A stretch of 64,000 nt of DNA from Prevotella sp. UBA5387 (GTDB lineage Bacteria; Bacteroidota; Bacteroidia; Bacteroidales; Bacteroidaceae), in NCBI GenBank assembly GCA_002407775.1, contig DHOP01000005.1:1-64000 (forward strand), in the 5' to 3' direction. The notes beneath the pieces were generated by a model. The model saw nothing but the letters and a program-made list of their open reading frames with translations. It was not told the DNA's origin and ran no database searches. The translations under genes and the position numbers were made by a program. Positions within the stretch are counted from its first letter, which is position 1. Each line of letters starts with the position of its first letter. Of the stretch, positions 27,131-37,439 are shown piece by piece.

Positions 27131-28108
27131 CTATAACTTTCGCTCTATTACGAAGTCCAAATAAGCTCTCAGACTACGTTTCACATCCTCGTCTTGAACT
27201 TCATTATCCAAATACGCTATTGACTCTGCATGGAAGTTCCACATGCATTTATCGGCATATTCTATGCCTCCGTTAGCTTTAGTAAATTGTACCAAGCGTG
27301 CAATTTCATCGGAATTGATCGTACCAAACTTGACTTTTTGAGCTAATGCCATCATATCTTGATCCCCCGTGGAGTTTAGGGCATAAATCACTGGCAAAGT
27401 CAACTTGCCTTCAGCCATGTCGTTTCCTGTAGGCTTACCAATTTCGCTCTTATCGTAATAGTCAAAAATATCATCGCGAATCTGGAAGATTATACCAATG
27501 TTTTGACCAAACTTTTTTGCTGATTGAATCTGTACATCTGTAGCACCAACCGATTGTACCCCCACTGCTGCGCATGTTTCAAATAATGCTGCGGTTTTCT
27601 GCTTGATTACTTGATAATAAACTTGCTCTGAAATCTCTTGGTTCTGGATATTTGACAATTGCAATATCTCACCATTAGAGAGCGTTCGCCCAAGTTCAGC
27701 AAGATTGCGAATGATAGGCTCAGAATGAGTAAAGCTCATGTGAAGAAGCGCAGTTGATAACATGTAATCTCCTACAAGTACAGCAACTTTATTGTTGTAA
27801 GCCTCATTTACCGAGCTCTGACCACGTCTTTCCGCACTCTCGTCAACTACATCATCATGGATCAAAGAGGCTGTATGTAACAACTCCAAGCCTACAGCCG
27901 CATGCAAAGTGGCATCACATATCTGGCCATAGTTCTTGGCCATCAGCAAGATAAGCATGGGTCGCATGCGCTTTCCCGTACGCTGACGAATATGTTCAAG
28001 CGCCTGCCCAAGTAGGCCGTCAGAATGAGACAACGTCTTCTCGAATAACTCGATGAAATCGTCTAATTCTGCGATTATTGGCTGCTTTATGACCGATATA
28101 TAATCCAT
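27131..28108 (-). CDS. ispB: polyprenyl diphosphate synthase
   Basis: A 325-residue trans-isoprenyl diphosphate synthase making the long side chain for quinones. The first aspartate-rich motif is HDDVVDESAERRG (about 84-96) and the second is IRDDIFDYYDKSEIGKP (about 209-225). GKRMRPMLILL near 50 matches the substrate-binding GGKRxRP region. Chain length (octaprenyl, nonaprenyl or similar) cannot be read with confidence; the symbol follows usual annotation. Menaquinone for the fumarate reductase in this window is a plausible end use. Confidence 0.9.
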   Translation of the reverse strand: MDYISVIKQPIIAELDDFIELFEKTLSHSDGLLGQALEHIRQRTGKRMRPMLILLMAKNYGQICDATLHAAVGLELLHTASLIHDDVVDESAERRGQSSVNEAYNNKVAVLVGDYMLSTALLHMSFTHSEPIIRNLAELGRTLSNGEILQLSNIQNQEISEQVYYQVIKQKTAALFETCAAVGVQSVGATDVQIQSAKKFGQNIGIIFQIRDDIFDYYDKSEIGKPTGNDMAEGKLTLPVIYALNSTGDQDMMALAQKVKFGTINSDEIARLVQFTKANGGIEYADKCMWNFHAESIAYLDNEVQDEDVKRSLRAYLDFVIERKL

Positions 28109-28129
28109 GAAATTGTATGAACTTTGTTA

Positions 28130-28137
28130 CAAAATTA
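28130..28137 (-). promoter_or_regulatory. -7 box of the polyprenyl synthase promoter
   Basis: TAATTTTG on the minus strand matches TAnnTTTG and lies 21 bp upstream of the ATG. A TTTG at 28163-28160 is 22 bp further upstream and may serve as the -33 box. Confidence 0.55.
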
Positions 28138-28197
28138 CGGTTTTAATCGGATATTATAGCAAAAAATGCGTAATTTTACATTTAAAACAAAATAATC

Positions 28198-30960
28198 ATG
28201 GACAAACTATTCCTCATTGATGCGTACGCGGTAATATTTCGCTCTTACTATGCATTTATTAACCGACCGACAATAAACTCCAAGGGACTGAACACCTCGG
28301 CCATTGTGGGCTTTTGTAATACGTTACGTGAGGTGCTTGACAAGGGTAACCCAACCTATTTAGGTGTGGCATTCGATATCGGCAAGACCTTTCGCCATGA
28401 TATCTTCCCACCTTATAAGGCTCAAAGAGAAGCCACACCAGAAGACATCAAGGCAGCTGTCCCCTACATCCAAGCCATCTTGCGTGCCATGAATATTCCC
28501 ATCTTGGCAGTGGAAGGCTTTGAGGCAGATGACGTCATTGGCACACTTGCACTCAAAGCAGGTGACGAAGGAATTGAAACCTATATGCTGACACCCGACA
28601 AGGACTATGGGCAACTCATCCGAAAGAACGTCTATATGTTCCGTCCAAGACATGGGGGCGGTTATGATAAAATTGGCGAGAAGGAGATTATGGAGAAATA
28701 TGGCATCTCCTCCGCCACACAAGTCATAGATCTCCTTGCTTTGATGGGTGACTCGTCAGACAACTATCCTGGATGCCCCGGTGTGGGAGAAAAGACCGCA
28801 GCCAAAATAATCAATGAGTTTGGCAGTACTGAAGAGATCTTGGCTCACACCGATCAACTGAAAGGCAAGATGAGAGAAAAGATCGAAGGAGCCGTCGAAG
28901 ACATAAAGATGGCAAAGTATCTGGCAACCATCAGAACTGATGTGCCGATAGCGTTGGATTTAAATCAACTTAAGGTTACTCCTCCTGACGAGACAGAATT
29001 GCGCCGAATCTTCACCGAGCTTGAATTTAAACAACTCACAGACCGATTTCTTAACAAACCTAAAAAAACGCAAACGTCCGCAAATATACAACTAAATTTA
29101 TTTGCAGAAAATCCGACCGAGACCCCGAAAGCTCCAGAATATTCAAGTTTTGAGACCCTAAAATCGACACCACATCAATATAAACTAATTGAAAATCAGC
29201 AAGAAGCAAAGGAACTTTGTGACTTTTTACTTACAAATAAAATTCTAAGTCTAGACACAGAGACCACTTCCACTAATGCCATTGATGCTGAATTAGTCGG
29301 TTTGAGCTTTTCAGTGAAGGAAGGAGAGGCGTTTTACGTTGCAGTACCAAGCGATCAGACAGAGGCGCAAAAGATGGTCGACATTTTCAAACCCCTCTAT
29401 GAAGATCCAAAAATTTTAAAGGTTGGACAGAACATCAAATATGACTATGAGGTGCTACGACGTTACGACATTGACATTAACGGTCCGATGTGGGACACGA
29501 TGATCGCCCATTACCTCATCCAACCCGAGCTGCGACACAACATGGATTACATGGCCGCCACCCTTCTCAACTATCAGACCATTCATATAGACGAGCTCAT
29601 TGGTCCTAAAGGCAAGGGGCAGAAAAACATGCGAGACCTTGACCCGGGTGATATATACGAGTATGCCGCCGAAGACGCTGACGTAACATTAAAGCTTAAG
29701 AACGTACTCGAGCCTCAACTAAAAGAGGTAGGCTCCGAAAAGCTCTTTACCGAAATAGAGATGCCACTCATCAAAGTGTTGGCAGATATGGAACTTACCG
29801 GCGTACGTCTTGACACAAAGTCTTTGGCCGAAACCGAGCGCATCTTCTCCGAAAGAATGCGACAATACGAACTACATGCCTATAAGCTGGCAAGTGAACA
29901 GTTCAACATTGCCAGTCCGAAACAAGTCGGTGATATCCTCTTTGACAAAATGAAGATCATCGACAAGCCAAAAAAAACTAAGACCGGTCAATACGTTACC
30001 TCCGAGGAAGTGCTCTTACAATTGCGCGACCGTGCACCAATCGTGGACGACATCCTCAACTATCGTGGCATGAAGAAACTCTTGGGAACCTACGTAGAGG
30101 CCCTTCCTAAGCTCATCAACCCACGTACCGGCCGCATCCATACATCATTCAACCAGGCGGTTACAGCCACTGGCCGCCTCTCTTCGAGTGATCCGAATCT
30201 ACAAAACATTCCTGTTCGTGATGATGATGGGAAAGAGATACGCAAATGTTTCATCGCTGAACCTGGATGTAAATTCTTCTCTGCCGACTATAGTCAGATA
30301 GAGTTGCGCATCATGGCACACCTCAGTGGCGATGAGAACATGATTGAAGCCTTTCGCGATGGACATGATATTCACCGCGCTACAGCATCGAAGATATGGA
30401 AAGTCAGTATGGAAGACGTTACTGATGCACAGCGCAAGAAAGCCAAACAAGCCAACTTTGGCATCATCTATGGCATCACGACCTATGGCCTTGCACAACG
30501 TATGGGAATCGACAATGGTGAAGCTCGACAACTAATAAACGACTATTTCCAGACATTCCCAAAGGTAAGCGAATACATGGAACAATCCAAGCAAATGGCT
30601 CGTGAGCATGGTTACGCAGAGACAATGTTTGGTCGACGTCGCTACCTGCAAGATATCAATTCAAAGAATGGTACAGTGCGAGGTTTCGCCGAGCGCAACG
30701 CCATCAATGCCCCCATACAAGGCAGTGAGGCAGACATCATCAAACTCGCCATGGTACGCATTTGGCGACGTTTCAAGGCAGAGGGAATACGCTCTAAAAT
30801 GATTCTCCAAGTGCATGATGAACTCAACTTCTCGGTCTTCCCCGAGGAAGCCGATAAGGTAGAGCGCATCATCTTAGAGGAGATGCAGGGTGCCTACAAG
30901 CTCTCTGTGCCACTTGTAGCCGATGCTGGATGGGGTGACAACTGGCTCGAAGCACATTGA
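28198..30960 (+). CDS. polA: DNA polymerase I
   Basis: A 920-residue three-domain repair and Okazaki-fragment polymerase. The 5'-3' exonuclease spans about residues 1-290 (LMGDSSDNYPGCPGVGEKTA). The 3'-5' proofreading domain is intact, with SLDTETTSTNA, VGQNIKYDYEVL and YAAEDADVTLKL. The polymerase motifs A (DYSQIELRIMAHLSGD), B (RKKAKQANFGIIYGITTYG) and C (QVHDELNF) are complete. It is divergent from the polyprenyl synthase gene. Confidence 0.98.
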   Translation: MDKLFLIDAYAVIFRSYYAFINRPTINSKGLNTSAIVGFCNTLREVLDKGNPTYLGVAFDIGKTFRHDIFPPYKAQREATPEDIKAAVPYIQAILRAMNIPILAVEGFEADDVIGTLALKAGDEGIETYMLTPDKDYGQLIRKNVYMFRPRHGGGYDKIGEKEIMEKYGISSATQVIDLLALMGDSSDNYPGCPGVGEKTAAKIINEFGSTEEILAHTDQLKGKMREKIEGAVEDIKMAKYLATIRTDVPIALDLNQLKVTPPDETELRRIFTELEFKQLTDRFLNKPKKTQTSANIQLNLFAENPTETPKAPEYSSFETLKSTPHQYKLIENQQEAKELCDFLLTNKILSLDTETTSTNAIDAELVGLSFSVKEGEAFYVAVPSDQTEAQKMVDIFKPLYEDPKILKVGQNIKYDYEVLRRYDIDINGPMWDTMIAHYLIQPELRHNMDYMAATLLNYQTIHIDELIGPKGKGQKNMRDLDPGDIYEYAAEDADVTLKLKNVLEPQLKEVGSEKLFTEIEMPLIKVLADMELTGVRLDTKSLAETERIFSERMRQYELHAYKLASEQFNIASPKQVGDILFDKMKIIDKPKKTKTGQYVTSEEVLLQLRDRAPIVDDILNYRGMKKLLGTYVEALPKLINPRTGRIHTSFNQAVTATGRLSSSDPNLQNIPVRDDDGKEIRKCFIAEPGCKFFSADYSQIELRIMAHLSGDENMIEAFRDGHDIHRATASKIWKVSMEDVTDAQRKKAKQANFGIIYGITTYGLAQRMGIDNGEARQLINDYFQTFPKVSEYMEQSKQMAREHGYAETMFGRRRYLQDINSKNGTVRGFAERNAINAPIQGSEADIIKLAMVRIWRRFKAEGIRSKMILQVHDELNFSVFPEEADKVERIILEEMQGAYKLSVPLVADAGWGDNWLEAH

Positions 30961-31053
30961 TAAAATTCCCAACAAAGCCTCATCATAGAATGATTGGCGA
31001 AGTGGTAAAAACCGCGATTATAATTCCTGTTACCACTCGAAATTTACTAAATT

Positions 31054-31077
31054 AAGAGACGGCCATCCCCGTCTCTT
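31054..31077. terminator. hairpin 3' of polA
   Basis: AAGAGACGG (31054-31062) pairs with CCGTCTCTT (31069-31077) around a 6-nt loop. There is no strong T-run on the plus strand. It lies between the convergent polA and cation efflux genes. Confidence 0.5.
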
Positions 31078-31167
31078 GCGCTTCTAAGGAATTTAGCCAA
31101 CTTCAAGTCCTGAGAAACTTATGGTCAGCGGTGCCCTGTACAAGAGCGATTCGCTACATTACAGTTT

Positions 31168-31255
31168 GTGAACCAATTTGAATCACAACGTAAAACAATT
31201 TGAATCACAACGTGAACCAATTTGAATCACAACGTAAAACAATTTGTTTCACCGC
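31168..31255. repeat. 22-bp-period dyad array, locus C (4 units)
   Basis: Four exact 22-bp units with linkers AAC, AAC, AAC and CGC. Units 1 and 3 are identical, units 2 and 4 share the GTAAAACAATTTG half. It sits in the 379-bp gap between the convergent polA and cation efflux genes; besides the hairpin at 31054 nothing else was seen there. Confidence 0.85.
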
Positions 31256-31339
31256 GTGATAACGTACTATTGTTTTTAGGAAAATGATGTGATTGATATG
31301 AAATAACTACTATTCTACTAATCATCAAACACTTACGCC

Positions 31340-32302
31340 TTACTCTTTCAATAGCTCCCCAACAGATTCCTCAGAAGGTTTCTCGTACTGTCCGTTCACC
31401 TTAAGCGGCTCCAAATGTAGCGTAATAAGCGTGTCCTGACCGAAACGTTCACGAAGGCGACGCTCAATATTACTGGCATGCAGATGTGCATCATAGAGCG
31501 TCATCTCACCAGGCAGACGAAGATGCATCTCCATGGCGAAATGATTACCCACATTTCGCGTGCGAAGATTGTGTATCTCACTCACATACAACTCATCAAC
31601 GGCCAAACCGACAATCTCTTCTTCAATGTTAGCCGGTAGACTTCCCTCCAAAAGTTCGTTGGTCGCCTGCTTGATAATCCCATATGCGGCCTTAAGAATA
31701 AACACGCTCACGACTATGGCAGCCAATGGATCGAGTACAGCCCATTTGGGTCCCAGGAAGATGGCTCCACCAATGCCAAAGGCTGTTCCTATGGACGAGA
31801 ATGCATCGGATCGGTGGTCCCAGGCATTGGCAACGACCGCCTGAGAGTGCACCTGTCGCCCAACCTTGATAGTAAACCTATATGCCCACTCCTTCAAGAT
31901 GATACTCAACAGGGCGGCAATAAGGGCTATATACCCCGGCGTTGCTAATTGTTGGCCCTGTAATGCCGCCCATGCCTTACTCAGACCATTATAGCTAATC
32001 ATCACGCCCACAACAAGCAGAGCCAATCCCATGATAGCCGTGGCAAGCGTTTCATATTTGCCATGGCCATAGTCGTGGTCGACGTCACTCGGCTTATTGC
32101 TCAGTTTCACAAAGACAAGCAACACAAGATCAGTGATAAAATCGGTAAGAGAGTGCACCGCATCGGCTATCATTGCCGCAGAACCACCTAGGATTCCCGC
32201 TGAAAACTTGAAGGTAACCAATCCTATATTAACAATGCCGCCAGCCACGGTGACACGAAATATCGACCGCTCTCGCGTGGATTTATCTGAGATACTATCC
32301 AT
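31340..32302 (-). CDS. cation diffusion facilitator family transporter
   Basis: A 320-residue inner-membrane divalent metal efflux protein of the CDF family, normally working as a metal/proton antiporter. The transmembrane metal-site motifs are MIADAVHSLTDFITD (helix 2, HxxxD) and NAWDHRSDAFSSIG (helix 5, HxxxD). A cytoplasmic C-terminal domain follows near 215-300 (VDELYVSEIHNLRTRNVGNH). Metal specificity (zinc, iron or manganese) is not clear. It has its own promoter and is divergent from ychF. Confidence 0.93.
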   Translation of the reverse strand: MDSISDKSTRERSIFRVTVAGGIVNIGLVTFKFSAGILGGSAAMIADAVHSLTDFITDLVLLVFVKLSNKPSDVDHDYGHGKYETLATAIMGLALLVVGVMISYNGLSKAWAALQGQQLATPGYIALIAALLSIILKEWAYRFTIKVGRQVHSQAVVANAWDHRSDAFSSIGTAFGIGGAIFLGPKWAVLDPLAAIVVSVFILKAAYGIIKQATNELLEGSLPANIEEEIVGLAVDELYVSEIHNLRTRNVGNHFAMEMHLRLPGEMTLYDAHLHASNIERRLRERFGQDTLITLHLEPLKVNGQYEKPSEESVGELLKE

Positions 32303-32334
32303 TTTCGATTATGAAATAAATTAGGAAGATTGCA

Positions 32335-32342
32335 CAAATATA
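32335..32342 (-). promoter_or_regulatory. -7 box of the cation efflux gene
   Basis: TATATTTG on the minus strand matches TAnnTTTG, 32 bp upstream of the ATG; a TTG lies 17 bp further upstream. Confidence 0.55.
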
Positions 32343-32463
32343 CACTTTTTAAAACGAAACAATGGCTTTCTAGACAACTCTTTTATATAAAGAGTCGCAG
32401 AGCAACGATGATTCCTGACTCACATTTATACCTTATGCCATGCAAGTAATCCAATCTTTTTAG

Positions 32464-32471
32464 TAACTTTG
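32464..32471 (+). promoter_or_regulatory. -7 box of the ychF promoter
   Basis: TAACTTTG matches TAnnTTTG and lies 31 bp before the ychF ATG. Confidence 0.55.
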
Positions 32472-32502
32472 CAAATCAGAACTTAAAGATTATCATTGAG
32501 AT

Positions 32503-33606
32503 ATGGCATTAAAATGTGGCATTGTGGGACTTCCCAACGTGGGCAAGTCAACCCTATTCAACTGCCTTTCTAGCGCAAAGGCCCAGGCAGCCAATTTTCC
32601 TTTCTGCACTATTGAGCCGAACCTCGGCGTGATTACCGTGCCCGACGAGCGGCTTACACGGCTTGCCGAGATCGTGCACCCAGGACGAATCGTCCCTGCT
32701 ACGGTGGAGATTGTGGACATTGCTGGCCTCGTAAAAGGCGCATCTAAGGGCGAAGGACTTGGCAATAAGTTCCTCGGCAACATCCGCGAATGCGATGCCC
32801 TCATCCATGTCATACGCTGCTTTGACGATGACAATGTGGTGCGCGAGGGCGGAGACCCCGTCAATCCCATTGCCGACAAAGAGATTATCGACACCGAACT
32901 ACAGCTCAAGGACCTTGAGACCATTGATAGCCAGATGGCTAAGCAAGAGAAAATTGCCGCAACTGGCAATAAGGATGCTAAAGTGATAGTCGATGTGCTG
33001 CATGCTTATAAAGAAGTTTTAGACCGGGGCGAAAACGCCCGCACAATAACTTTTGAAAGCAAGGAAGAACAGAAAGCAGCCCATGATCTCTTCCTTCTTA
33101 CCACTAAGCCAGTTCTCTACGTTTGTAATGTCGACGAGACTAATGCACAAACAGGAAACGAATATAGTCGCAGCATTGAAGAAGTTGCTACCAAGGAGGG
33201 TGCCGAATGCATGGTCATCGCTGCCAAAACCGAAGAGGATATCGCATCACTCGAGAGTTACGAAGATAAGAAGCTCTTCCTCGATGAACTGGGATTGGAG
33301 GAGAGTGGCGTCAATAGACTGATCAAAAAAGCCTATGCCCTACTCAACCTTCAAACCTTTATCACCGCCGGAGAGATGGAGGTGAAGGCATGGACATTCC
33401 ATAAGGGATGGAAGGCTCCGCAATGTGCAGGTGTGATCCACACCGACTTCGAGAAAGGATTTATTCGCGCCGAGGTCATCAAGTATGACGATTACCTGAA
33501 ATATGAGTCAGAGTCTGCCGTGCGAGAAGCTGGCAAACTCTCCATTGAGGGTAAGGAATATGAGATGCAAGACGGCGATATCGTTCACTTTAGGTTTAAC
33601 GTTTAA
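32503..33606 (+). CDS. ychF: redox-regulated ATPase/GTPase YchF (OLA1-like)
   Basis: A 367-residue Obg-family P-loop protein of standard length. The nucleotide sites are GIVGLPNVGKSTLFN (G1, about 5-19), DIAGLVKGASKGEGLGNKF (G3, about 70-88) and the YVCNVDE segment (G4-like). YchF proteins have NxxE-type G4 loops and prefer ATP. The C-terminal TGS-like domain carries the segment FITAGEMEVKAWTFHKGWKA. It binds ribosomes and is linked to stress responses in other bacteria. It lies 11 bp before lgt and is probably cotranscribed with it. Confidence 0.97.
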   Translation: MALKCGIVGLPNVGKSTLFNCLSSAKAQAANFPFCTIEPNLGVITVPDERLTRLAEIVHPGRIVPATVEIVDIAGLVKGASKGEGLGNKFLGNIRECDALIHVIRCFDDDNVVREGGDPVNPIADKEIIDTELQLKDLETIDSQMAKQEKIAATGNKDAKVIVDVLHAYKEVLDRGENARTITFESKEEQKAAHDLFLLTTKPVLYVCNVDETNAQTGNEYSRSIEEVATKEGAECMVIAAKTEEDIASLESYEDKKLFLDELGLEESGVNRLIKKAYALLNLQTFITAGEMEVKAWTFHKGWKAPQCAGVIHTDFEKGFIRAEVIKYDDYLKYESESAVREAGKLSIEGKEYEMQDGDIVHFRFNV

Positions 33607-33617
33607 CACTCCATCCT

Positions 33618-34463
33618 ATGCTATCCTACATTCTTTGGAATCCCAACGAGATAATGTTTCATATCGGCAGCTTCGGCATCCGATGGTATTCCATGTGCTG
33701 GCTGCTGGGTCTATTGCTAGCCTATTTCCTGATGCAGCGGCTCTTTAAGGAGCAGAAGATACCTCAGGAGAAATTTGATCCACTTTTCATCTACATCTTC
33801 CTCAGCATCCTTATTGGTGCAAGGCTTGGACATTGCCTGTTCTATCAGCCCGATTATTTTCTCACTTCGTGGGACCATATCGTCGAAATGCTTTTGCCCA
33901 TCCACCATATGACTGATGGCTCATGGAAGTTCGTGGGTTACGAAGGCTTGGCTTCTCATGGCGGAGTGATAGGTATGCTCTTTGCCATCTGGCTCTATGC
34001 GCGCAACATGAAGATGTCTATCTGGACCGTATTGGACAACATGGGCATCGTGTCCTGCGTCACGGCGGCATTTATCAGATTAGGAAACCTGATGAACTCC
34101 GAGATCATCGGCAAGGTGACCGACGTGCCTTGGGCGTTCATCTTCGAGCGCGTGGACCAGTATCCGCGCCATCCCGGACAGCTCTACGAGGCCCTCTGCT
34201 ACGCCTGTTTCTTCATCATCATCTACCTCGTCTACCGTCGTCGTCCCGAGAAAGTGGGCACGGGCTACTTCTTTGGGTTATGCCTGGCACTTGTTTTCAC
34301 CGCGCGTTTCCTACTCGAATACACCAAAGACATCCAGGTTGACTTTGAAGCTGGCATGTTTCTCAACATGGGCCAATTGCTCTCCATACCGTTTATTCTC
34401 ATCGGTCTCGCTTGCATGAAGGGCGGAAAATGGATTCAAAGACTAGGCGCAAAAGCTAAGTAA
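33618..34463 (+). CDS. lgt: prolipoprotein diacylglyceryl transferase
   Basis: A 281-residue inner-membrane enzyme with about seven hydrophobic helices that transfers diacylglycerol from phosphatidylglycerol to the lipobox Cys of prolipoproteins. Family features are FHIGSFGIRWYSMCWLLG near the start, YEGLASHGGVIGML (about 105), the signature RLGNLMNSEIIGKVTD (about 154-169) and PRHPGQLYEAL (about 186). One FKBP at 51914-52792 is a likely lipoprotein client. A terminator follows about 60 bp downstream. Confidence 0.96.
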   Translation: MLSYILWNPNEIMFHIGSFGIRWYSMCWLLGLLLAYFLMQRLFKEQKIPQEKFDPLFIYIFLSILIGARLGHCLFYQPDYFLTSWDHIVEMLLPIHHMTDGSWKFVGYEGLASHGGVIGMLFAIWLYARNMKMSIWTVLDNMGIVSCVTAAFIRLGNLMNSEIIGKVTDVPWAFIFERVDQYPRHPGQLYEALCYACFFIIIYLVYRRRPEKVGTGYFFGLCLALVFTARFLLEYTKDIQVDFEAGMFLNMGQLLSIPFILIGLACMKGGKWIQRLGAKAK

Positions 34464-34524
34464 TATTGGCGTAAACCAAATTTGATTCAATTTCATGCCT
34501 TGTTTCAACAAGGTTCAAACGACA

Positions 34525-34551
34525 AGCGGTCACTCTAGTGGTCGCTTTTTT
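34525..34551 (+). terminator. intrinsic terminator of ychF-lgt
   Basis: AGCGGTCAC (34525-34533) pairs with GTGGTCGCT (34538-34546), including two G-T wobbles, followed by six to seven T residues. Confidence 0.8.
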
Positions 34552-34640
34552 GTTATATTTGACGCTGTTGCTTCTTTGTCAAAAAAAGTTAAAGGAGTGG
34601 AAATATAGAACAAACAATAAGTAGTTTATCATAATTTGTT

Positions 34641-34648
34641 TATCTTTG
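34641..34648 (+). promoter_or_regulatory. -7 box upstream of the 902-residue secreted protein gene
   Basis: TATCTTTG matches TAnnTTTG, 58 bp before the ATG. A -33 element is not obvious. Confidence 0.55.
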
Positions 34649-34706
34649 CCATACTAATTTACTGAGTCTTAAACTACTTTAATTATTACTAGTAATACAA
34701 AAGCTT

Positions 34707-37415
34707 ATGAAAAAACTATTTACACTAACGTTTATCTTACTTTCTTTGGCGCTTGGCACCAATGCCCAGAATATAAGAAAGACATGGGATTTCCGCACCG
34801 GATTTAGTGCCACGACAATCACCAACCTCAACACTGACATGCAACAGAATGGTGCTACTGGAACTACATCACACTGGCGCAACTGGGAAAAAGACGCTAC
34901 TACTGCAGCAGACCAAGCTTTCTGGAGTTCCGATAATGGTACCACTGTCAATGCTGATGGCAATGCCATAACCGTAGTGGACGGTGCTGAGAAAGTGATA
35001 ACAGAGTTAGAGGGACTCAATGTCACTGGGGTGAAAGCCAAAGGGTTTGTCATCGCTTACAACTTTGCACAGGCAGAAAACACCAGTAGTCCATCAGGAA
35101 TGTATCCAAATGGCAAGAGTTTCATATGGCTCAATGGCTCAGGGATAACATTTACCTTCAAAGCACTGAAGGGAGACACGGTAAAAATGGGTATCGAATC
35201 ACACAAAAATACTGAAGCCCGTGGTCTTAATATCAGTGTGGACGGTACGACCATCAGTACCGTCTCTGGCAATAATGTGCCTACATTTTATAATGACGTG
35301 GCATGGGTACTACCTGACGACACACCTGGCGTAGATGACTATTGCACCGTGAAGGTGACAACCACCAATGGATGCCACATCTATTATATCATCACCGGTA
35401 AAGGTGACGCCCCCATTGCAACCAAAAAGAATGTAGCATACATCTCTTATGGTACCCCAGCTACGGACTTCGCTCATCAGACACTAGCTGCCAACACCGA
35501 CATTAATCTCACTGATGTAAATGCAGAAACAACCACCGTAACCAAGGAAGACTTGATGTCTTACGATGTAACAGTTGTTGCCCCCAACCTGCCAGCCACC
35601 AATGCCAATGTCTCAGTGTTGAAAGAAGCCATGCCTTGGACACCTATACTCAACCTCAACGGCAATCTTTATGAGACATGGGGCTACGGCAACGCTGTCA
35701 GCGGTACCGATGTATTTGGCGTAACAACCACTCCTACCAATCAGATTTTCACTGGATTGACACTTGTCAATGGTGCAGATGCAGAACTACCTGCAGGCCA
35801 AAGTGGTATTGTTTTTACCAATTCCGCTCCTGTTACTGGTGTTCGACTTGGACAATACTTTACAAATGATCAGATCATTGCTACGATGCTCTCTGACTCT
35901 TCTGCAGTAGGCATCCATACACATAACATCTACCACAATGGTTATCTGTATCTTCCTTACAACGAAGCAGCCCTTGCCGATCCAAACTTAGAGGGTAATA
36001 CAACAGCCACTCTTATCAATAATGCCGTGAATATGCTCGCCTCATCTAAGGCAGATATTACCAGCAACCCAGCACCGACATTCTCACTTGCATACGGCAA
36101 CTTCAAGACTACTGTATCCATCAAGAACTCTCGCAATGACGCAGCTATTTACTACACCACTGATGGCAGTGAGCCAACTGTTTCAAGCACTCTCTATGTA
36201 GATCCATTCACAGTTACCGCAGAGACCATGGTGAAGGCTATTGCTGTATCAGAGGGATTCAATCCCAGTATCGCAGCTGACAGCCTAATTCGAATTTTTG
36301 AGCAGGCCAAGACCCCAACCATTTCTGTTGCAGAGGCTGATGACGCGTCTACAATCACAATTGACTGTGCTACCCCAGAGAGCCAGATATGGTATAACTA
36401 CAGTGGCTCTGTCGACACACTGCAGTCATCAAAGTATTTGCAACCAATTGTAATTCGTGACCACAAAGTCATCACTGCTTTTGCCACCAATAAAGTATAC
36501 GTGCAGTCGGAGCCTATTACCAAGTCTATCTATCTCAAAAACGATAAGGTATATATCGATATCGCATCTCACTTCGACGCCAACTATAGTAGCACCATGA
36601 GCAATGGCAACGGTTTGTTCTCCTGGGGCAAGTCTGCTGCTGACACTTTAATCGTTACAGACTCTATCATCGGTACTTATCTTGATCAAGACAGTATTGA
36701 ACAGCCTTTGTATTACTCCAAGCCACGCCCAATGGAAGTTTACCCTGATGCCACCGCTGAATGGGTAGTGAAGTCGAACGGGCAGTCTGTTCTTTGGCAG
36801 AATATTTCCGTAGGAAAAAACCCTGGCGACACCAGCGGCTACAATCCTGCAACAGCTGGTGACCTTGACACACTGATTACTAAGTATAATCTGCAGTTCT
36901 ACAAGTTTATCTCAAACCAATATAACGCTCGCATTGAGTGCACGAAAAAGATCCAAGGACCATTCAACGTTCTTACGTTCCTTGGCAATGCCAGTGGCAC
37001 AGGTAGCGTGCAACGTATGGCTGTGGAAGTATCCACTGACGGAAATACTTGGACTCAAGTTGGCGATACTATCGTTATATCCAACCCGCAACGTCTATGG
37101 AGCAAGTGTAATGTATTGTACGGCGGTACAGAAGAAGTATATGTGCGTCTTGCTCATGTATCGGGCAACTCAGGAGCCCAATGCTATGACATCTATGTGA
37201 TGAACGAAGGGGAGAAATCTTTAGCAATGGAGAAGACCCTTGCAGATGCCTATGCAGAACAGACTACAGGTATCGGCCAAGTTAACAAGGGCGAGACCAA
37301 AGCTAAGGTGCTGGCTATCTATAGCATTAACGGTGCTCGTTTGAACAGCTTGCAGCCTGGAATCAATATTGTAAAGATGAGTGACGGCACAGCCCGCAAG
37401 GTACTCGTAAAGTAA
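34707..37415 (+). CDS. secreted protein with chitobiase-C-like repeats, pectate-lyase-associated
   Basis: A 902-residue exported protein with a signal peptide (MKKLFTLTFILLSLALGTNAQ). Residues about 22-160 contain a KTWDFRTGFSATTITNL segment of a kind I associate with Prevotella carbohydrate-active proteins. Residues about 451-528 resemble the chitobiase/hexosaminidase C-terminal fold (AIYYTTDGSEPTVSS), and about 534-610 look like a second, diverged copy. The tail PGINIVKMSDGTARKVLVK is a typical Prevotella C-terminal sorting end. No catalytic residues were recognised. It precedes a pectate lyase gene, so a role in polysaccharide binding or breakdown at the surface is plausible but inferred. 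Confidence 0.85.
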   Translation: MKKLFTLTFILLSLALGTNAQNIRKTWDFRTGFSATTITNLNTDMQQNGATGTTSHWRNWEKDATTAADQAFWSSDNGTTVNADGNAITVVDGAEKVITELEGLNVTGVKAKGFVIAYNFAQAENTSSPSGMYPNGKSFIWLNGSGITFTFKALKGDTVKMGIESHKNTEARGLNISVDGTTISTVSGNNVPTFYNDVAWVLPDDTPGVDDYCTVKVTTTNGCHIYYIITGKGDAPIATKKNVAYISYGTPATDFAHQTLAANTDINLTDVNAETTTVTKEDLMSYDVTVVAPNLPATNANVSVLKEAMPWTPILNLNGNLYETWGYGNAVSGTDVFGVTTTPTNQIFTGLTLVNGADAELPAGQSGIVFTNSAPVTGVRLGQYFTNDQIIATMLSDSSAVGIHTHNIYHNGYLYLPYNEAALADPNLEGNTTATLINNAVNMLASSKADITSNPAPTFSLAYGNFKTTVSIKNSRNDAAIYYTTDGSEPTVSSTLYVDPFTVTAETMVKAIAVSEGFNPSIAADSLIRIFEQAKTPTISVAEADDASTITIDCATPESQIWYNYSGSVDTLQSSKYLQPIVIRDHKVITAFATNKVYVQSEPITKSIYLKNDKVYIDIASHFDANYSSTMSNGNGLFSWGKSAADTLIVTDSIIGTYLDQDSIEQPLYYSKPRPMEVYPDATAEWVVKSNGQSVLWQNISVGKNPGDTSGYNPATAGDLDTLITKYNLQFYKFISNQYNARIECTKKIQGPFNVLTFLGNASGTGSVQRMAVEVSTDGNTWTQVGDTIVISNPQRLWSKCNVLYGGTEEVYVRLAHVSGNSGAQCYDIYVMNEGEKSLAMEKTLADAYAEQTTGIGQVNKGETKAKVLAIYSINGARLNSLQPGINIVKMSDGTARKVLVK

Positions 37416-37439
37416 CTTTCTTCTAAAATAAACCTATGA